Of a stretch of 64,000 nucleotides of DNA, positions 52,549-61,132 are shown piece by piece. The stretch is taken from assembly GCA_001829005.1 (NCBI GenBank), contig MIAG01000001.1, forward strand, positions 248,001 through 312,000, in the 5' to 3' direction. A model generated the notes under the pieces. It had not been told where the DNA came from, did no database searches, and was given only the letters and a program-made list of their open reading frames with translations. Made by a program: the position numbers and the translations under genes. How positions within the stretch are numbered: position 1 is the first letter of the stretch; each line of letters opens with the position of its first letter. The stretch comes from Sphingobacteriia bacterium RIFOXYC2_FULL_35_18. GTDB lineage: Bacteria; Bacteroidota; Bacteroidia; Chitinophagales; Chitinophagaceae.

Positions 52549-53331
52549 ATGAAACAATTGCTTTTAACCACCATCATCAGTGGCTGTGTTGCTACCAGCA
52601 GCTTTGCTCAACAGAAACCCAATATAGACAGCTTAGTAAAAGAATCTAAAAAAACTGAGGTATGGGAGCCTGTTCCAACCATGGTTACACCTGGGAAATT
52701 AGCCAGTGATGCTCCCTCCGATGCCATTGTACTTTTTAATGGTAAAAATACCAATGCCTTTCAAAAAGAAGGGGGCGGTGCAATAGGATGGAAAATGGAT
52801 GCCCAAGGTATTTTAAATGTGGTAAAGGGTTCCGGTAATATTGAAACCAAAGAAAAATTTGGGAGTTGCCAATTACATATAGAATGGAAATCGCCTGCAA
52901 TCATTGCTGGAGCGGGACAAAGTAGAGGGAATAGCGGTATTTTTTTAATGGGTAAATATGAATTACAAATATTGGATTCTTATAATAATCCTACTTATTC
53001 TAATGGTCAAGCAGGCAGTATTTACAAGCAACATATTCCCTTAGTAAATGCGTCAAAAAAACCAGGTGAATGGCAGAGCTACGATATTGTGTTTAATGCA
53101 CCTCGCTTTTTTTCGGATGGCACTTTACAACAACCCGCTACTATAACCGTATTTCATAATGGAGTTTTAGTGCAAAACAATATAACTATTCAAGGGGGTA
53201 CGGAGTGGATTGGAGCCGCCTCATACAAAAAGCATGCAGACAAAGAATCATTGGTTATTCAAGACCATGGAATGGATGGCGGAAACCCGGTAAGTTTTAG
53301 AAATATTTGGATCAGGCCACTCAACAATTAG
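52549..53331 (+). CDS. Secreted DUF1080 (3-keto-disaccharide hydrolase-like) protein
   Basis: 260 residues with signal peptide (LLLTTIISGCVATSSFAQ). The DUF1080 fold is clear: DAIVLFNGKNTNAFQKEGGG, FGSCQLHIEWKSPA, GNSGIFLMGKYELQILDSYN, GSIYKQHIPLVNASKKPGEW and VSFRNIWIRPL at the end. Family members bind or cleave 3-keto-sugars or other glycans; periplasmic. Single gene. The stop overlaps the convergent hydrolase stop by 4 bases. Confidence 0.9.
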   Translation: MKQLLLTTIISGCVATSSFAQQKPNIDSLVKESKKTEVWEPVPTMVTPGKLASDAPSDAIVLFNGKNTNAFQKEGGGAIGWKMDAQGILNVVKGSGNIETKEKFGSCQLHIEWKSPAIIAGAGQSRGNSGIFLMGKYELQILDSYNNPTYSNGQAGSIYKQHIPLVNASKKPGEWQSYDIVFNAPRFFSDGTLQQPATITVFHNGVLVQNNITIQGGTEWIGAASYKKHADKESLVIQDHGMDGGNPVSFRNIWIRPLNN

Positions 53332-54335
53332 CGAAATGATTGAGCAAATGCCAATGCTCTTTTTTCTGCCCAAGTATGCAATTCTCCTTTAACCATGAAA
53401 CCACAATGACCTCCCTTTTCAGTCATTTCTAAGAATAAAGTGGGGTGTTGTTCGGCAGTTTCAATGGGCATACAATTCGGTAATAAAAAAGGATCGTTTA
53501 CTGCTTGAACAATCAAAGAAGGTCTATTAATTTGGTGTAATAATGGTCCTACGCTGGCTTTTTCATAAAAGTCTAATGCATTATCATAACCATGCAATGG
53601 AGCGGTATAGCGGTTATCAAATTCAATAAATGTTTTTATTTGATCGTAATCGGTAGCATCAATTTGGCCTGGAAATAATTGTGCTTTTAATTTAATTTTC
53701 TCTCCAAGTTTGCGCAAAAATCTTTTTAAATAGATATTATTTCCCTTCGTAGATAGTGCGTCAACACTACCTTTTAAACTGCATGGTACAGAAAATCCAA
53801 TTGCACTCTTAACTTGAGTGGGTACCCATTCTGGATACTCTGCAATGGCACGAAAAGTTAAACTTCCCCCCATACTAAATCCAACTAATACAATTTCCTC
53901 ATACCCATATTGATTAATTGCAAAATCAATTACATACCGCAAATCATTTGCATCACCATGGTGATAAAATCGAACCAATCTGTTCATTTCACCACTGCAA
54001 CTTCTACAATTCCAACCTAGTGCATCGTATCCGTTTTCCGAAAATATTTTGGCCATCCCAGTAACATAATGTCTAGTAGAATCTCCTTCTAATCCATGTG
54101 TAACAATTACTAACTTATTCGATGACTTTTTAGCAACTGACCAGTCTAAGTCTACAAAATCACCATCAGGCAAATCTAAACGTTCCCTTCTAGCGTAAAC
54201 GAATGGGACTTTTCTAAAAATACTTGGATAAATACTTTGTAAATGACCATTAAACTGAAGAAGTGGTGGTTGATATGGTGAAGGGCTTAAAATAGGCATT
54301 GGATAAATTGTAGGCAAATGTATTAAATACCTCAT
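53328..54335 (-). CDS. YheT-family alpha/beta hydrolase
   Basis: 335 residues from ATG 54335, chosen because a longer frame (from 54368) would overlap the divergent CorA gene start. Alpha/beta hydrolase features: VIVTHGLEGDSTRHYVTGM (oxyanion region), nucleophile elbow VLVGFSMGGSLTFRA, acid region VQAVNDPFLLPN and His in EKGGHCGFM. The family is YheT (COG0429), related to lipid or ester hydrolases. Cytosolic. An internal ATG (MPILSPSPYQPPLLQF) at 54299 is also possible. Confidence 0.9.
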   Translation of the reverse strand: MRYLIHLPTIYPMPILSPSPYQPPLLQFNGHLQSIYPSIFRKVPFVYARRERLDLPDGDFVDLDWSVAKKSSNKLVIVTHGLEGDSTRHYVTGMAKIFSENGYDALGWNCRSCSGEMNRLVRFYHHGDANDLRYVIDFAINQYGYEEIVLVGFSMGGSLTFRAIAEYPEWVPTQVKSAIGFSVPCSLKGSVDALSTKGNNIYLKRFLRKLGEKIKLKAQLFPGQIDATDYDQIKTFIEFDNRYTAPLHGYDNALDFYEKASVGPLLHQINRPSLIVQAVNDPFLLPNCMPIETAEQHPTLFLEMTEKGGHCGFMVKGELHTWAEKRALAFAQSFR

Positions 54336-54353
54336 TTTATTTAACTTCAATAT

Positions 54354-55451
54354 ATGACTGGATCCCAATATTTGAAATTCCTGAATCCATTGGCATTGTT
54401 TAATACCAAGAGAACAAGGGATATTTTTAAAGTGAACCCAACTTTACCTCCAGAAAGAATAGAGGCTGATAAAATTGTAGTTAAAGTATTTGACTATACT
54501 CCCACCTCATTAAGTGAATTCACATTTGATGCCATTGAAACTTGTAATCAGTTCAATAATAATGGAAAAATTAGTTGGATTAATATTGATGGCATAAGAA
54601 AAAAGGAAGTAGAATCATTGTGTAATCATTTTGGAATTCATTATTTAATTGCAGAAGATATATTAAGTGTAGGGCAGAGACCCAAAATGGATGAAATTAA
54701 TCCAGTACTTTATTGCTTATTGAATATGCTGTATTTTAATGATCAAACAGGTACAGTAGAAACGGAGCAAATTAGTATTTTACTGGGCAAAGATTTTGTT
54801 ATTAGTTATCAGGAAGATGCCAGCAGAGATGTTTTTGACTCGGTAAGAGAAAAACTAAGAATGACCGATTCAAAACTAAGGCTTAGTGGTGCCGACTATT
54901 TATGTTATGCTATGATAGATATGATAGTTGATAACTACTATGTAGTAATGGACAAGATAGGTGACCGAATTGAAATGCTTGAGGAGCGGATTATTCGAAG
55001 TAGCAATAAACGTTCATTGGCAGAAATAAATGCGCTTAGAAAAGAATTAATTGTGCTAAAAAGAAATGTTGGACCTGTTAGAGATATTGTAAATGGATTT
55101 GTAAGAACAGATAGCGAGCTATTAGAAGAGAAAACCAGAAAATACTTCAAAGACATATATGATCATATAGTACAAGCCAACGACTTAGTAGAAAGTCATC
55201 GCGATATGATGATCAACTTACACGACTTATATGTTAGCAATGTCAATTTAAAATTGAATGAAGTAATGAAAGTAATGACCATTGTTACTTGCTTATTAGC
55301 GCCAGCCACGGTAATAGGAGGAATATTTGGAATGAACTTCGACGTGATTCCTTATGCTCATGAACGAAATGGATTTTTCATTGCAACAACACTAATGATT
55401 ATTGTACCAATCATTATGGTATTTATATTTAGAAAAAGGGGTTGGTTTTAA
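54354..55451 (+). CDS. corA: CorA-type magnesium/cobalt channel
   Basis: 365 residues. Large cytosolic funnel (ISWINIDGIRKKEVESLCNH, QISILLGKDFVISYQEDASR), the long willow helices (LDLV-type AEINALRKELIVLKRNV, RDIVNGFVRTDSELLEEKTR), and two C-terminal transmembrane helices with the selectivity motif GMNF in GGIFGMNFDVIPYAHERNG. Pentameric inner-membrane Mg2+ channel. Diverges from the YheT gene with 18 bases between start codons. Ends 4 bases into the convergent MATE gene. Confidence 0.95.
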   Translation: MTGSQYLKFLNPLALFNTKRTRDIFKVNPTLPPERIEADKIVVKVFDYTPTSLSEFTFDAIETCNQFNNNGKISWINIDGIRKKEVESLCNHFGIHYLIAEDILSVGQRPKMDEINPVLYCLLNMLYFNDQTGTVETEQISILLGKDFVISYQEDASRDVFDSVREKLRMTDSKLRLSGADYLCYAMIDMIVDNYYVVMDKIGDRIEMLEERIIRSSNKRSLAEINALRKELIVLKRNVGPVRDIVNGFVRTDSELLEEKTRKYFKDIYDHIVQANDLVESHRDMMINLHDLYVSNVNLKLNEVMKVMTIVTCLLAPATVIGGIFGMNFDVIPYAHERNGFFIATTLMIIVPIIMVFIFRKRGWF

Positions 55452-56845
55452 ATGGTAATTTTTTTCCATCTTCCTTTCTTAAATAAAATCATACTAGTGA
55501 TGGCTATACAAGTTTCGGTAATTACAATAGCCCAAAATACACCGCTCGTTCCCCATTTGGCACTCCCAGATAAAAAATAAGCAACGGGAATTTGAAATAC
55601 CCAGAACCAAAAAAAGTTTATGATGGTGGGTGTTCTACTATCTCCTGCTCCATTAAATGCATTCATCATTACCATACCTACTCCATAAAACAAATAACCA
55701 AAGCTAATTATTCTTAATGCCCTCGCTCCTGTTTCAATTACCACTGGTTGATTACTCATTAACCCTACAAAAAATGGTGCAGCAGTTATAAATAACAAGG
55801 AAACAATACCCATAAATATTCCATTGTATTTTGCTGTTTTCCATACAGATTCTTCTGCTCTTTCAATTTGTTTTGCTCCTAAGTTTTGTCCAACTAATGT
55901 TGCGGCTGCATTACTTAAGCCCCAGGCTGGCATTAAAAAAAAGATGATTAATCTGATTGCTATTGTATAGCCAGCTATTGCATCACTTCCATAACCTGCA
56001 ATAATTTTTGCCATAAAAATCCAACTAGCCGATGCAATTAAAAATTGTAAAGTACCCGTTGAAGCAATATTTAAGATGGACTTAATTACACCAAATACGG
56101 GTTTAAAATGAGAGAGGCCCAATTGAATCAGTCCCTTTCCCTTATATAAATGGTACAATTGATACAAAACTCCAATGCCTCTTCCTGTAGTAGTTGCCAT
56201 AGCTGCCCCTGTTAATCCATAAAAATGAATCAAAATTGGGCATAAGAAAATATTACATAAGTTAGCCAACCACAAGCTTTTCATAGCAATCGCTGCATCA
56301 CCTGCTCCTCTAAAAATTCCATTAATTAAGAAGAGCAACATGATTACAATATTCCCTGTAAGCATTATAGTAACATAGGTAGAGCCAATACTAATAATTT
56401 CTGTTGAAGCACCTACTAAACCTAAAATTTCTGGTGCATACAATAATCCAGTAATGCTAATCAATATACTTAAGCAAAGGCAGATGATTAATGCTTGTGC
56501 ACCTGCTTCTGCCGCAGCTTTGGTATCTTTCTCACCTACTCGTCTTGCAACCATAGCAGTTGCAGCCATACTTAAACCTATGGCTAAAGAATAAATGATT
56601 GTTAATACCGATTCAGTTAATCCAACTGTTGCAGCTGCCGCTGACCCTAACTTGCTTACAAAAAAAATATCCACTACAGCAAATACAGATTCCATGCACA
56701 TTTCAAGAATCATGGGTACCGCTAGCAAAAAAATGGCTTTACGCAAACTACCTTGTGTAAAGTCTTTGCCCTCACTATTCAATGATTCTTTAAACAATAA
56801 AAATAAAGCGCGCAAACGAGCGCCAAGTGATAAAGTAGCCATCAA
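55448..56845 (-). CDS. MATE-family efflux transporter
   Basis: 465 residues, about 12 transmembrane helices in two repeated halves: AIFLLAVPMILEMCMESVFA, FVSKLGSAAAATVGLTESVL, GLSMAATAMVARRVGEKDTK, NGIFRGAGDAAIAMKSLW; second half FLMPAWGLSNAAATLVGQNL, NAFNGAGDSRTPTIINFFWF. A sodium- or proton-coupled exporter of cationic or drug-like compounds. Initial MM gives two close start choices. It lies 19 bases after the hybrid kinase gene on the same strand, so it could be the last gene of the FIST-kinase unit. Confidence 0.92.
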   Translation of the reverse strand: MMATLSLGARLRALFLLFKESLNSEGKDFTQGSLRKAIFLLAVPMILEMCMESVFAVVDIFFVSKLGSAAAATVGLTESVLTIIYSLAIGLSMAATAMVARRVGEKDTKAAAEAGAQALIICLCLSILISITGLLYAPEILGLVGASTEIISIGSTYVTIMLTGNIVIMLLFLINGIFRGAGDAAIAMKSLWLANLCNIFLCPILIHFYGLTGAAMATTTGRGIGVLYQLYHLYKGKGLIQLGLSHFKPVFGVIKSILNIASTGTLQFLIASASWIFMAKIIAGYGSDAIAGYTIAIRLIIFFLMPAWGLSNAAATLVGQNLGAKQIERAEESVWKTAKYNGIFMGIVSLLFITAAPFFVGLMSNQPVVIETGARALRIISFGYLFYGVGMVMMNAFNGAGDSRTPTIINFFWFWVFQIPVAYFLSGSAKWGTSGVFWAIVITETCIAITSMILFKKGRWKKITI

Positions 56846-56863
56846 TAGTGTATTAAAGTTCTA

Positions 56864-58378
56864 TTATTGCTCTTTTATATTATTTGCTATAATGGCATAA
56901 AGTGTATTTGGATTAAATGGTTTAGATAAACAACCATTCATTCCAATTTGTACCGCTTTGGCTTCAATATCTGTTGTTATAACTGATGCAGTTAGCGCAA
57001 TAATAGGAATTTGTTTATTTATTTTTCGAATATTACTGGTTGCAGTATACCCATCCATTACTGGCATCTGAATATCCATTAAAATTAAATCGTAATGATT
57101 TTGTTTTACTTTTTCAACAGCAATTGCTCCATTTTCTGCTAAGTCTACTTCTGCGTTCCAATTGCGCAACATACGTTGTGCAACCATTACATTAAATTCA
57201 ACGTCTTCTACAAGTAGAATTGTTTTACCAGATAAATCAGGTTTATTTTCGGTGCCATTTTGCTTAGACTCTTCTCTTATTTCGCTTGTACTCTTTTTAA
57301 ATTTAAGCGTAAAGTAAAATTTCGATCCTACTCCTAAATCACTATCTATATATATTTCACTTCCTTGAAGTTGTAAAAGTCTTCTTATAATAGTTAAGCC
57401 CAAACCAGAACCTCCAAACTCTCTGGTAATATTATTATTGGCTTGAGTAAATCTCTCAAAAATTAAATGTTGTTTTTCTTTAGGTATCCCTATTCCAGTA
57501 TCTTCTATGGAGAATAATAAATCTACATCTTGTGTATTATTGGCTTTCAATTCTACCCTTATTGTAATTGTTCCATCTTTAGTAAACTTTACCGCATTAG
57601 AAATAAGGTTGTTTAGAATTTGTCCAAGTCGTACATCATCACAAACTAAAAACTCTGGTATATCGTCATCGTAAGTAATCTTTATTCTATTGCGCTTCTC
57701 CTCGGCTTTAACTTGATTAGCCATTTTAATGTTCTTGAGAAAGTGCAATATGTTGATATTTCTTTCGGCAAAAAGAATTTTTCCTTCTTCAAGTTTACTA
57801 AAGTCTAGTACATCATTAATTAGACTTAATAAATTCTCTGAAGAAATTTCCATTACATTCAACAATTCTCTTTGATCAGCTGCTAATTCTTGATATTGCA
57901 ATAACATAATGGTTCCAATTATTGCATTCAACGGCGTTCTAATTTCGTGGCTCATCACAGACAAAAATTCACTTTTTGCCATTGCCGCTTTTTCTGCTAC
58001 TTCCTTAGCATTTATTAGATCTTGTTCTAATTGCTTGGTTTTAAGAATTTGTTTTTCTAAAAATGAGATGATATCTATTAGGTCATCATTATCTTCTGCA
58101 AATTGCTGTGGTGCTGATGGATCAAGAGCTCGAATGGCTTCTTTAAGTTTTGATATCGACTGTTTTCTAATATCATTTTGTTCTTGTAAATCCTTTGTTG
58201 CCCTTTGGTATTCTTGCTCACTTACATCAAATGCATGTTCAGTAATTTTTCGATCTCTTTCAAATGAAGAATAACTATTGTTGATTGCAGTCAAGAGTTT
58301 TGCAATAGCTGGATTGGCCTCTTCTGCAGGTGATAAAAATTGTGAAATTTGTTTCTGAAGTAAACTATGATAAGACAT
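56864..58378 (-). CDS. Hybrid histidine kinase without a sensor domain
   Basis: 504 residues. N-terminal about 120 residues are coiled coil only (KITEHAFDVSEQEYQRATKD, SISKLKEAIRALDPS); no PAS, GAF, HAMP or membrane segment. HisKA with H-box SHEIRTP (His 144), HATPase (EDTGIGIPKEKQHLIFERF, GGSGLGLTI), and receiver with Asp 435 in LILMDIQMPVMDG. It starts 13 bases after the FIST-domain gene, so FIST is probably its input module in trans, a pairing known from other phyla. Complete enzyme. Confidence 0.92.
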   Translation of the reverse strand: MSYHSLLQKQISQFLSPAEEANPAIAKLLTAINNSYSSFERDRKITEHAFDVSEQEYQRATKDLQEQNDIRKQSISKLKEAIRALDPSAPQQFAEDNDDLIDIISFLEKQILKTKQLEQDLINAKEVAEKAAMAKSEFLSVMSHEIRTPLNAIIGTIMLLQYQELAADQRELLNVMEISSENLLSLINDVLDFSKLEEGKILFAERNINILHFLKNIKMANQVKAEEKRNRIKITYDDDIPEFLVCDDVRLGQILNNLISNAVKFTKDGTITIRVELKANNTQDVDLLFSIEDTGIGIPKEKQHLIFERFTQANNNITREFGGSGLGLTIIRRLLQLQGSEIYIDSDLGVGSKFYFTLKFKKSTSEIREESKQNGTENKPDLSGKTILLVEDVEFNVMVAQRMLRNWNAEVDLAENGAIAVEKVKQNHYDLILMDIQMPVMDGYTATSNIRKINKQIPIIALTASVITTDIEAKAVQIGMNGCLSKPFNPNTLYAIIANNIKEQ

Positions 58379-58391
58379 TAAGTGGCAATAA

Positions 58392-59534
58392 TTATAATTC
58401 GGTAAATGTAGTAATGGTCATGGTTTGATTGTGCAACTCACAATTAGAACCAGGATTAAAAGGTGAAAGCTCTCCATAAGAATAAAAACCAGTAATAGCA
58501 GTGTGGTTACCAAACACTTCCTGCGCAGCTTGTACTTCTTCTGAAGTTCGATCTTGCAAAATTAATTTTCTACCCACACAACTAATTAATATAGCTAAAT
58601 CTGCTTGTTGATCTTTATGCATCAGAGAAGTATTTGTAGCAGCAATGGAAGATCCATTTATCACTTTTTCAAAATTAACTTTCATTAATCTTAACTTGCT
58701 TCCTTCTGGCATATTACCAGCAAATATCATTGAACCATCCTGTTCATTTACATTTAAAATAGTTCTAACTAGATTTTTATCAACGTCATTGGTTCTTAGC
58801 GAAATGGGAAATAACAATGCAGATCCAGGAAGTTCGTCAACATAAGGACCTAGGTATTCTTTGTATAAATCCAATGCTTTTTTACCATCTATTTCATACA
58901 ATACATTCTTGGTAGATTTGGTAATAACCCGTTCTTTTCCAAACTCATCCCAACCACCAAAAGAACTATGTCCAATCACTAAATTGGTTCCGTAAAAACC
59001 AATGGCTACTACTGTTCCTTCTTTTGCCACTGTATTTAAACCAACCTGCGTTTTCGCAAAGCGAGCTGCATCTCCTGCTAATCCACCAGTAACAGGAATA
59101 TTATTAGTATTTAATTCATTGAATCCTGCAACAAGGTCAGAGCCATTCACAAAAGATCCTTCCGATATCACCAAAACAGATACTAAATCATCTTGATTAA
59201 GTAGGTTCATTAAAGACTTACCCGTTTCAAAACTGTTTACATTTTTATTTATTTCTACCGATACCGACTTTACCCATGCTTTTTCAAAGTAAATTGCGGT
59301 AACCACAGCTGAATCATCATACACTTCATTGTGTAATATTTCGCCAGCTGTTGAACAACTTACGATATCTGCTTGAGGAAATTTTGATTTTACATCATTA
59401 AATAATGATAGTTGGGTAACCAATTCACCAGAACCAAAAACAAGTACTAATTGTGCTTTTTCAGTTGGAAAATTATTGGGGATATTATCTACCATCCACT
59501 TACCTGAACCATATTGAAGCTGGGCCGTTTTCAT
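58392..59534 (-). CDS. FIST sensor-domain protein
   Basis: 380 residues: FIST N domain about 25-225 (AQLVLVFGSGELVTQ, SCSTAGEILHNEVYDDSA, LVSVLVISEGSFVNG, NNIPVTGGLAGDAARF, VAIGFYGTNLVIGHSSFGGW) and FIST C domain about 235-375 (KALDLYKEYLGPYVDELPGS, MIFAGNMPEGSKLRLMK, ITGFYSYGELSPFNPGSNCE). FIST domains are small-ligand sensors, amino acids being suspected. Cytosolic. Thirteen bases before the sensorless hybrid kinase, forming a two-protein sensory unit. Confidence 0.93.
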   Translation of the reverse strand: MKTAQLQYGSGKWMVDNIPNNFPTEKAQLVLVFGSGELVTQLSLFNDVKSKFPQADIVSCSTAGEILHNEVYDDSAVVTAIYFEKAWVKSVSVEINKNVNSFETGKSLMNLLNQDDLVSVLVISEGSFVNGSDLVAGFNELNTNNIPVTGGLAGDAARFAKTQVGLNTVAKEGTVVAIGFYGTNLVIGHSSFGGWDEFGKERVITKSTKNVLYEIDGKKALDLYKEYLGPYVDELPGSALLFPISLRTNDVDKNLVRTILNVNEQDGSMIFAGNMPEGSKLRLMKVNFEKVINGSSIAATNTSLMHKDQQADLAILISCVGRKLILQDRTSEEVQAAQEVFGNHTAITGFYSYGELSPFNPGSNCELHNQTMTITTFTEL

Positions 59535-59572
59535 TAAATATATTCTTTATACTTAAAGATAGCCCTTTTCAA

Positions 59573-59965
59573 TTAATGTGCACAATCATCCTTATGGGCA
59601 TGGTCATGAACTCGACAAAGCTTAAAATTAAGATAATGCGCAACTACAATCAATCCTACAGAAGGTATTAAGAGTATTAATTCTAAATCGTGGAAATTGA
59701 CTTTAACTATCAAAAACATAATGCCTAAAGAGAACAAGCTAATTGGCCACCAACTATGGTGATGTTTTTTAAAACCGTGATATAATGCATATATGCCTAC
59801 CACAAAAGCTAATGCAATCATAAAATATTCAAAACGAATATTCTCAATAATATTAACCCCAAATAAAGGCAAACTGCTTAAAAATAGCGGTAGTAGGGCA
59901 CAATGTATGGCACAAGCCACAGAAGTAGCAATTCCCAATGCGTCCCAATTCATCTTAAATTTCAT
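59573..59965 (-). CDS. MerC-family membrane protein
   Basis: 130 residues, four transmembrane helices. The MerC signature VACAIHCALLPLFLSSLPLF with two Cys in the first helix, and a C-terminal cytosolic tail RVHDHAHKDDCAH rich in His, Asp and Cys. MerC transports Hg2+ in mercury resistance, but copies beside Fur/Zur-type genes in Bacteroidota are more likely zinc- or general metal-related (inference). Its promoter spacer holds a palindrome shared with the divergent SCO-Fur genes. No merA or merR is present. Confidence 0.85.
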   Translation of the reverse strand: MKFKMNWDALGIATSVACAIHCALLPLFLSSLPLFGVNIIENIRFEYFMIALAFVVGIYALYHGFKKHHHSWWPISLFSLGIMFLIVKVNFHDLELILLIPSVGLIVVAHYLNFKLCRVHDHAHKDDCAH

Positions 59966-59971
59966 TCAGCA

Positions 59972-60001
59972 CAAAATTACAACAATGCAACTTTGTTGCA
60001 A
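59972..60001 (-). promoter_or_regulatory. Promoter of the MerC gene
   Basis: Minus strand: TTG at 60001-59999, a 19-base spacer, and TAATTTTG at 59979-59972. A perfect -33/-7 pair, 6 bases before the MerC ATG. Confidence 0.65.
59986..60000. promoter_or_regulatory. Candidate Fur/Zur-type operator
   Basis: TGCAAC-TTT-GTTGCA, a 15-base inverted repeat inside the MerC promoter and upstream of the SCO-Fur promoter. Wider ACAAC/GTTGT arms flank it (59980-59984 and 60008-60012). The size and symmetry fit Fur-family boxes; the Fur-like gene at 60713 is the likely binder. Confidence 0.6.
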
Positions 60002-60023
60002 AATATTTGTTGTAAATCTATCT

Positions 60024-60031
60024 TACCTTTG
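60024..60031 (+). promoter_or_regulatory. -7 element of the SCO-Fur operon
   Basis: TACCTTTG (TAnnTTTG), 16 bases before the SCO ATG. No well-spaced -33 TTG was found. Confidence 0.5.
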
Positions 60032-60047
60032 CCAAATAATTTAGACT

Positions 60048-60704
60048 ATGAGCAAGAGAGTACTGGTATATCTAGGTTTCTTTTTGGTTTTATTGGGTGC
60101 ATTTTATTTTTTCCTTTTTAGAGGAACCGATAAATGGAAAAGAAAGCTTTCCGTAATTAGCTACGTAAAGCCTTTTCAGTTCACCACTCAAGAAGGGCTG
60201 CCATTTAATGATAGGGATTTATTGGGCAAAGTAACGGTAGTAGAGTATTTTTTTACCAGCTGCAAAGGAATCTGCCCCAAAATGAACAATAATATGAAGG
60301 GGATTTATGAAACCTTCAAGTCAGAGCCCGATTTCATGATATTAGCACATACCTGTGATCCAGAAACAGATTCTGTTCCAAGATTAAAACATTACTCAGA
60401 CTCACTAAAGATAGACAGCAGAAAATGGGTGATGGTAACAGGTAGAAAAGACAGTCTTTATCAGATTGCACGTAGTGCCTATTTATTAGATGACCCCAAA
60501 AACAGTGTAGATAAAATTGAGGACCAATTTATTCATACCCAATTTTTTGCTTTGGTAGATCGGGATGGAAAAGTTCGCTCTCAAATTTATGATGGGCTTA
60601 AAAAAGACGAGATAGAAAAACTTAAATTAGACATTCAGGAATTGCTTAAAGAAAGATCGGCCAATAGCAATTTTGTAAATGGAATTTTTAATAACAATCC
60701 ATAG
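60048..60704 (+). CDS. SCO1/SenC-family copper chaperone-like protein
   Basis: 218 residues. One N-terminal anchor helix (VLVYLGFFLVLLGAFYFFLF), then a thioredoxin fold facing the periplasm: FTTQEGLPFNDRDLLGKVTV, VEYFFTSCKGICPKM with the CxxxC copper site, LAHTCDPETDSVPRLKHYSD, and the conserved His in FIHTQFFALVDRDG. SCO proteins deliver copper to cytochrome oxidase or act as thiol reductases. Eight bases separate it from the Fur-family gene, an unusual partner that suggests metal-controlled expression (inference). Confidence 0.92.
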   Translation: MSKRVLVYLGFFLVLLGAFYFFLFRGTDKWKRKLSVISYVKPFQFTTQEGLPFNDRDLLGKVTVVEYFFTSCKGICPKMNNNMKGIYETFKSEPDFMILAHTCDPETDSVPRLKHYSDSLKIDSRKWVMVTGRKDSLYQIARSAYLLDDPKNSVDKIEDQFIHTQFFALVDRDGKVRSQIYDGLKKDEIEKLKLDIQELLKERSANSNFVNGIFNNNP

Positions 60705-60712
60705 CATAATTA

Positions 60713-61132
60713 ATGGAGGCTAAAATAACAGCAATTTTAAGAAAACATCAGCTTAGCATTACCGAAGCAAGAAAAAAGATACTTTCTCTTTTCTGGGAAA
60801 CAGGTAATGCACTAGCACATGGTGATATTGAACAAAAAAGCAGTGAAGATTTTGATCGTGTAACCATATATAGAACACTGCAAACATTTGTAGAAAAAGG
60901 AATTATTCATACCATTCCCACATCGGATAATTCTGTTCGTTATGCACTTTGCAAAGACGAATGCGCAGCAGGACATCACCATGATGACCATGTACATTTT
61001 ATTTGTGACGACTGCGGAACTACTTATTGTATAGATGAAGTAAGTGTTCCAAAAGTGAAGCTGCCAAAGGGTTTCAGGGCAGTACAAACAGACTTGGTTA
61101 TTAGCGGAACCTGTAATAAATGCGAGCAATGA
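60713..61132 (+). CDS. Fur-family metal-responsive regulator
   Basis: 139 residues. Winged helix (LSITEARKKILSLFWETGNA, DFDRVTIYRTLQTFVEKGII), metal-binding AGHHHDDHVHFICDDCGTTY and the structural zinc pair CDDC...CNKC. The His-rich stretch and MerC/SCO context favour a Zur- or copper-type sensor over iron, but the metal cannot be read from sequence. Probably represses both merC and its own operon at 59986-60000 (inference). Its TGA overlaps the epimerase ATG (ATGA). Confidence 0.92.
   Translation: MEAKITAILRKHQLSITEARKKILSLFWETGNALAHGDIEQKSSEDFDRVTIYRTLQTFVEKGIIHTIPTSDNSVRYALCKDECAAGHHHDDHVHFICDDCGTTYCIDEVSVPKVKLPKGFRAVQTDLVISGTCNKCEQ

Noticed and set aside
59573-59965. Mercury-resistance operon
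   Set aside because: Only a MerC-like gene is present; merR, merA, merT and merP are missing and the neighbours are SCO and Fur.
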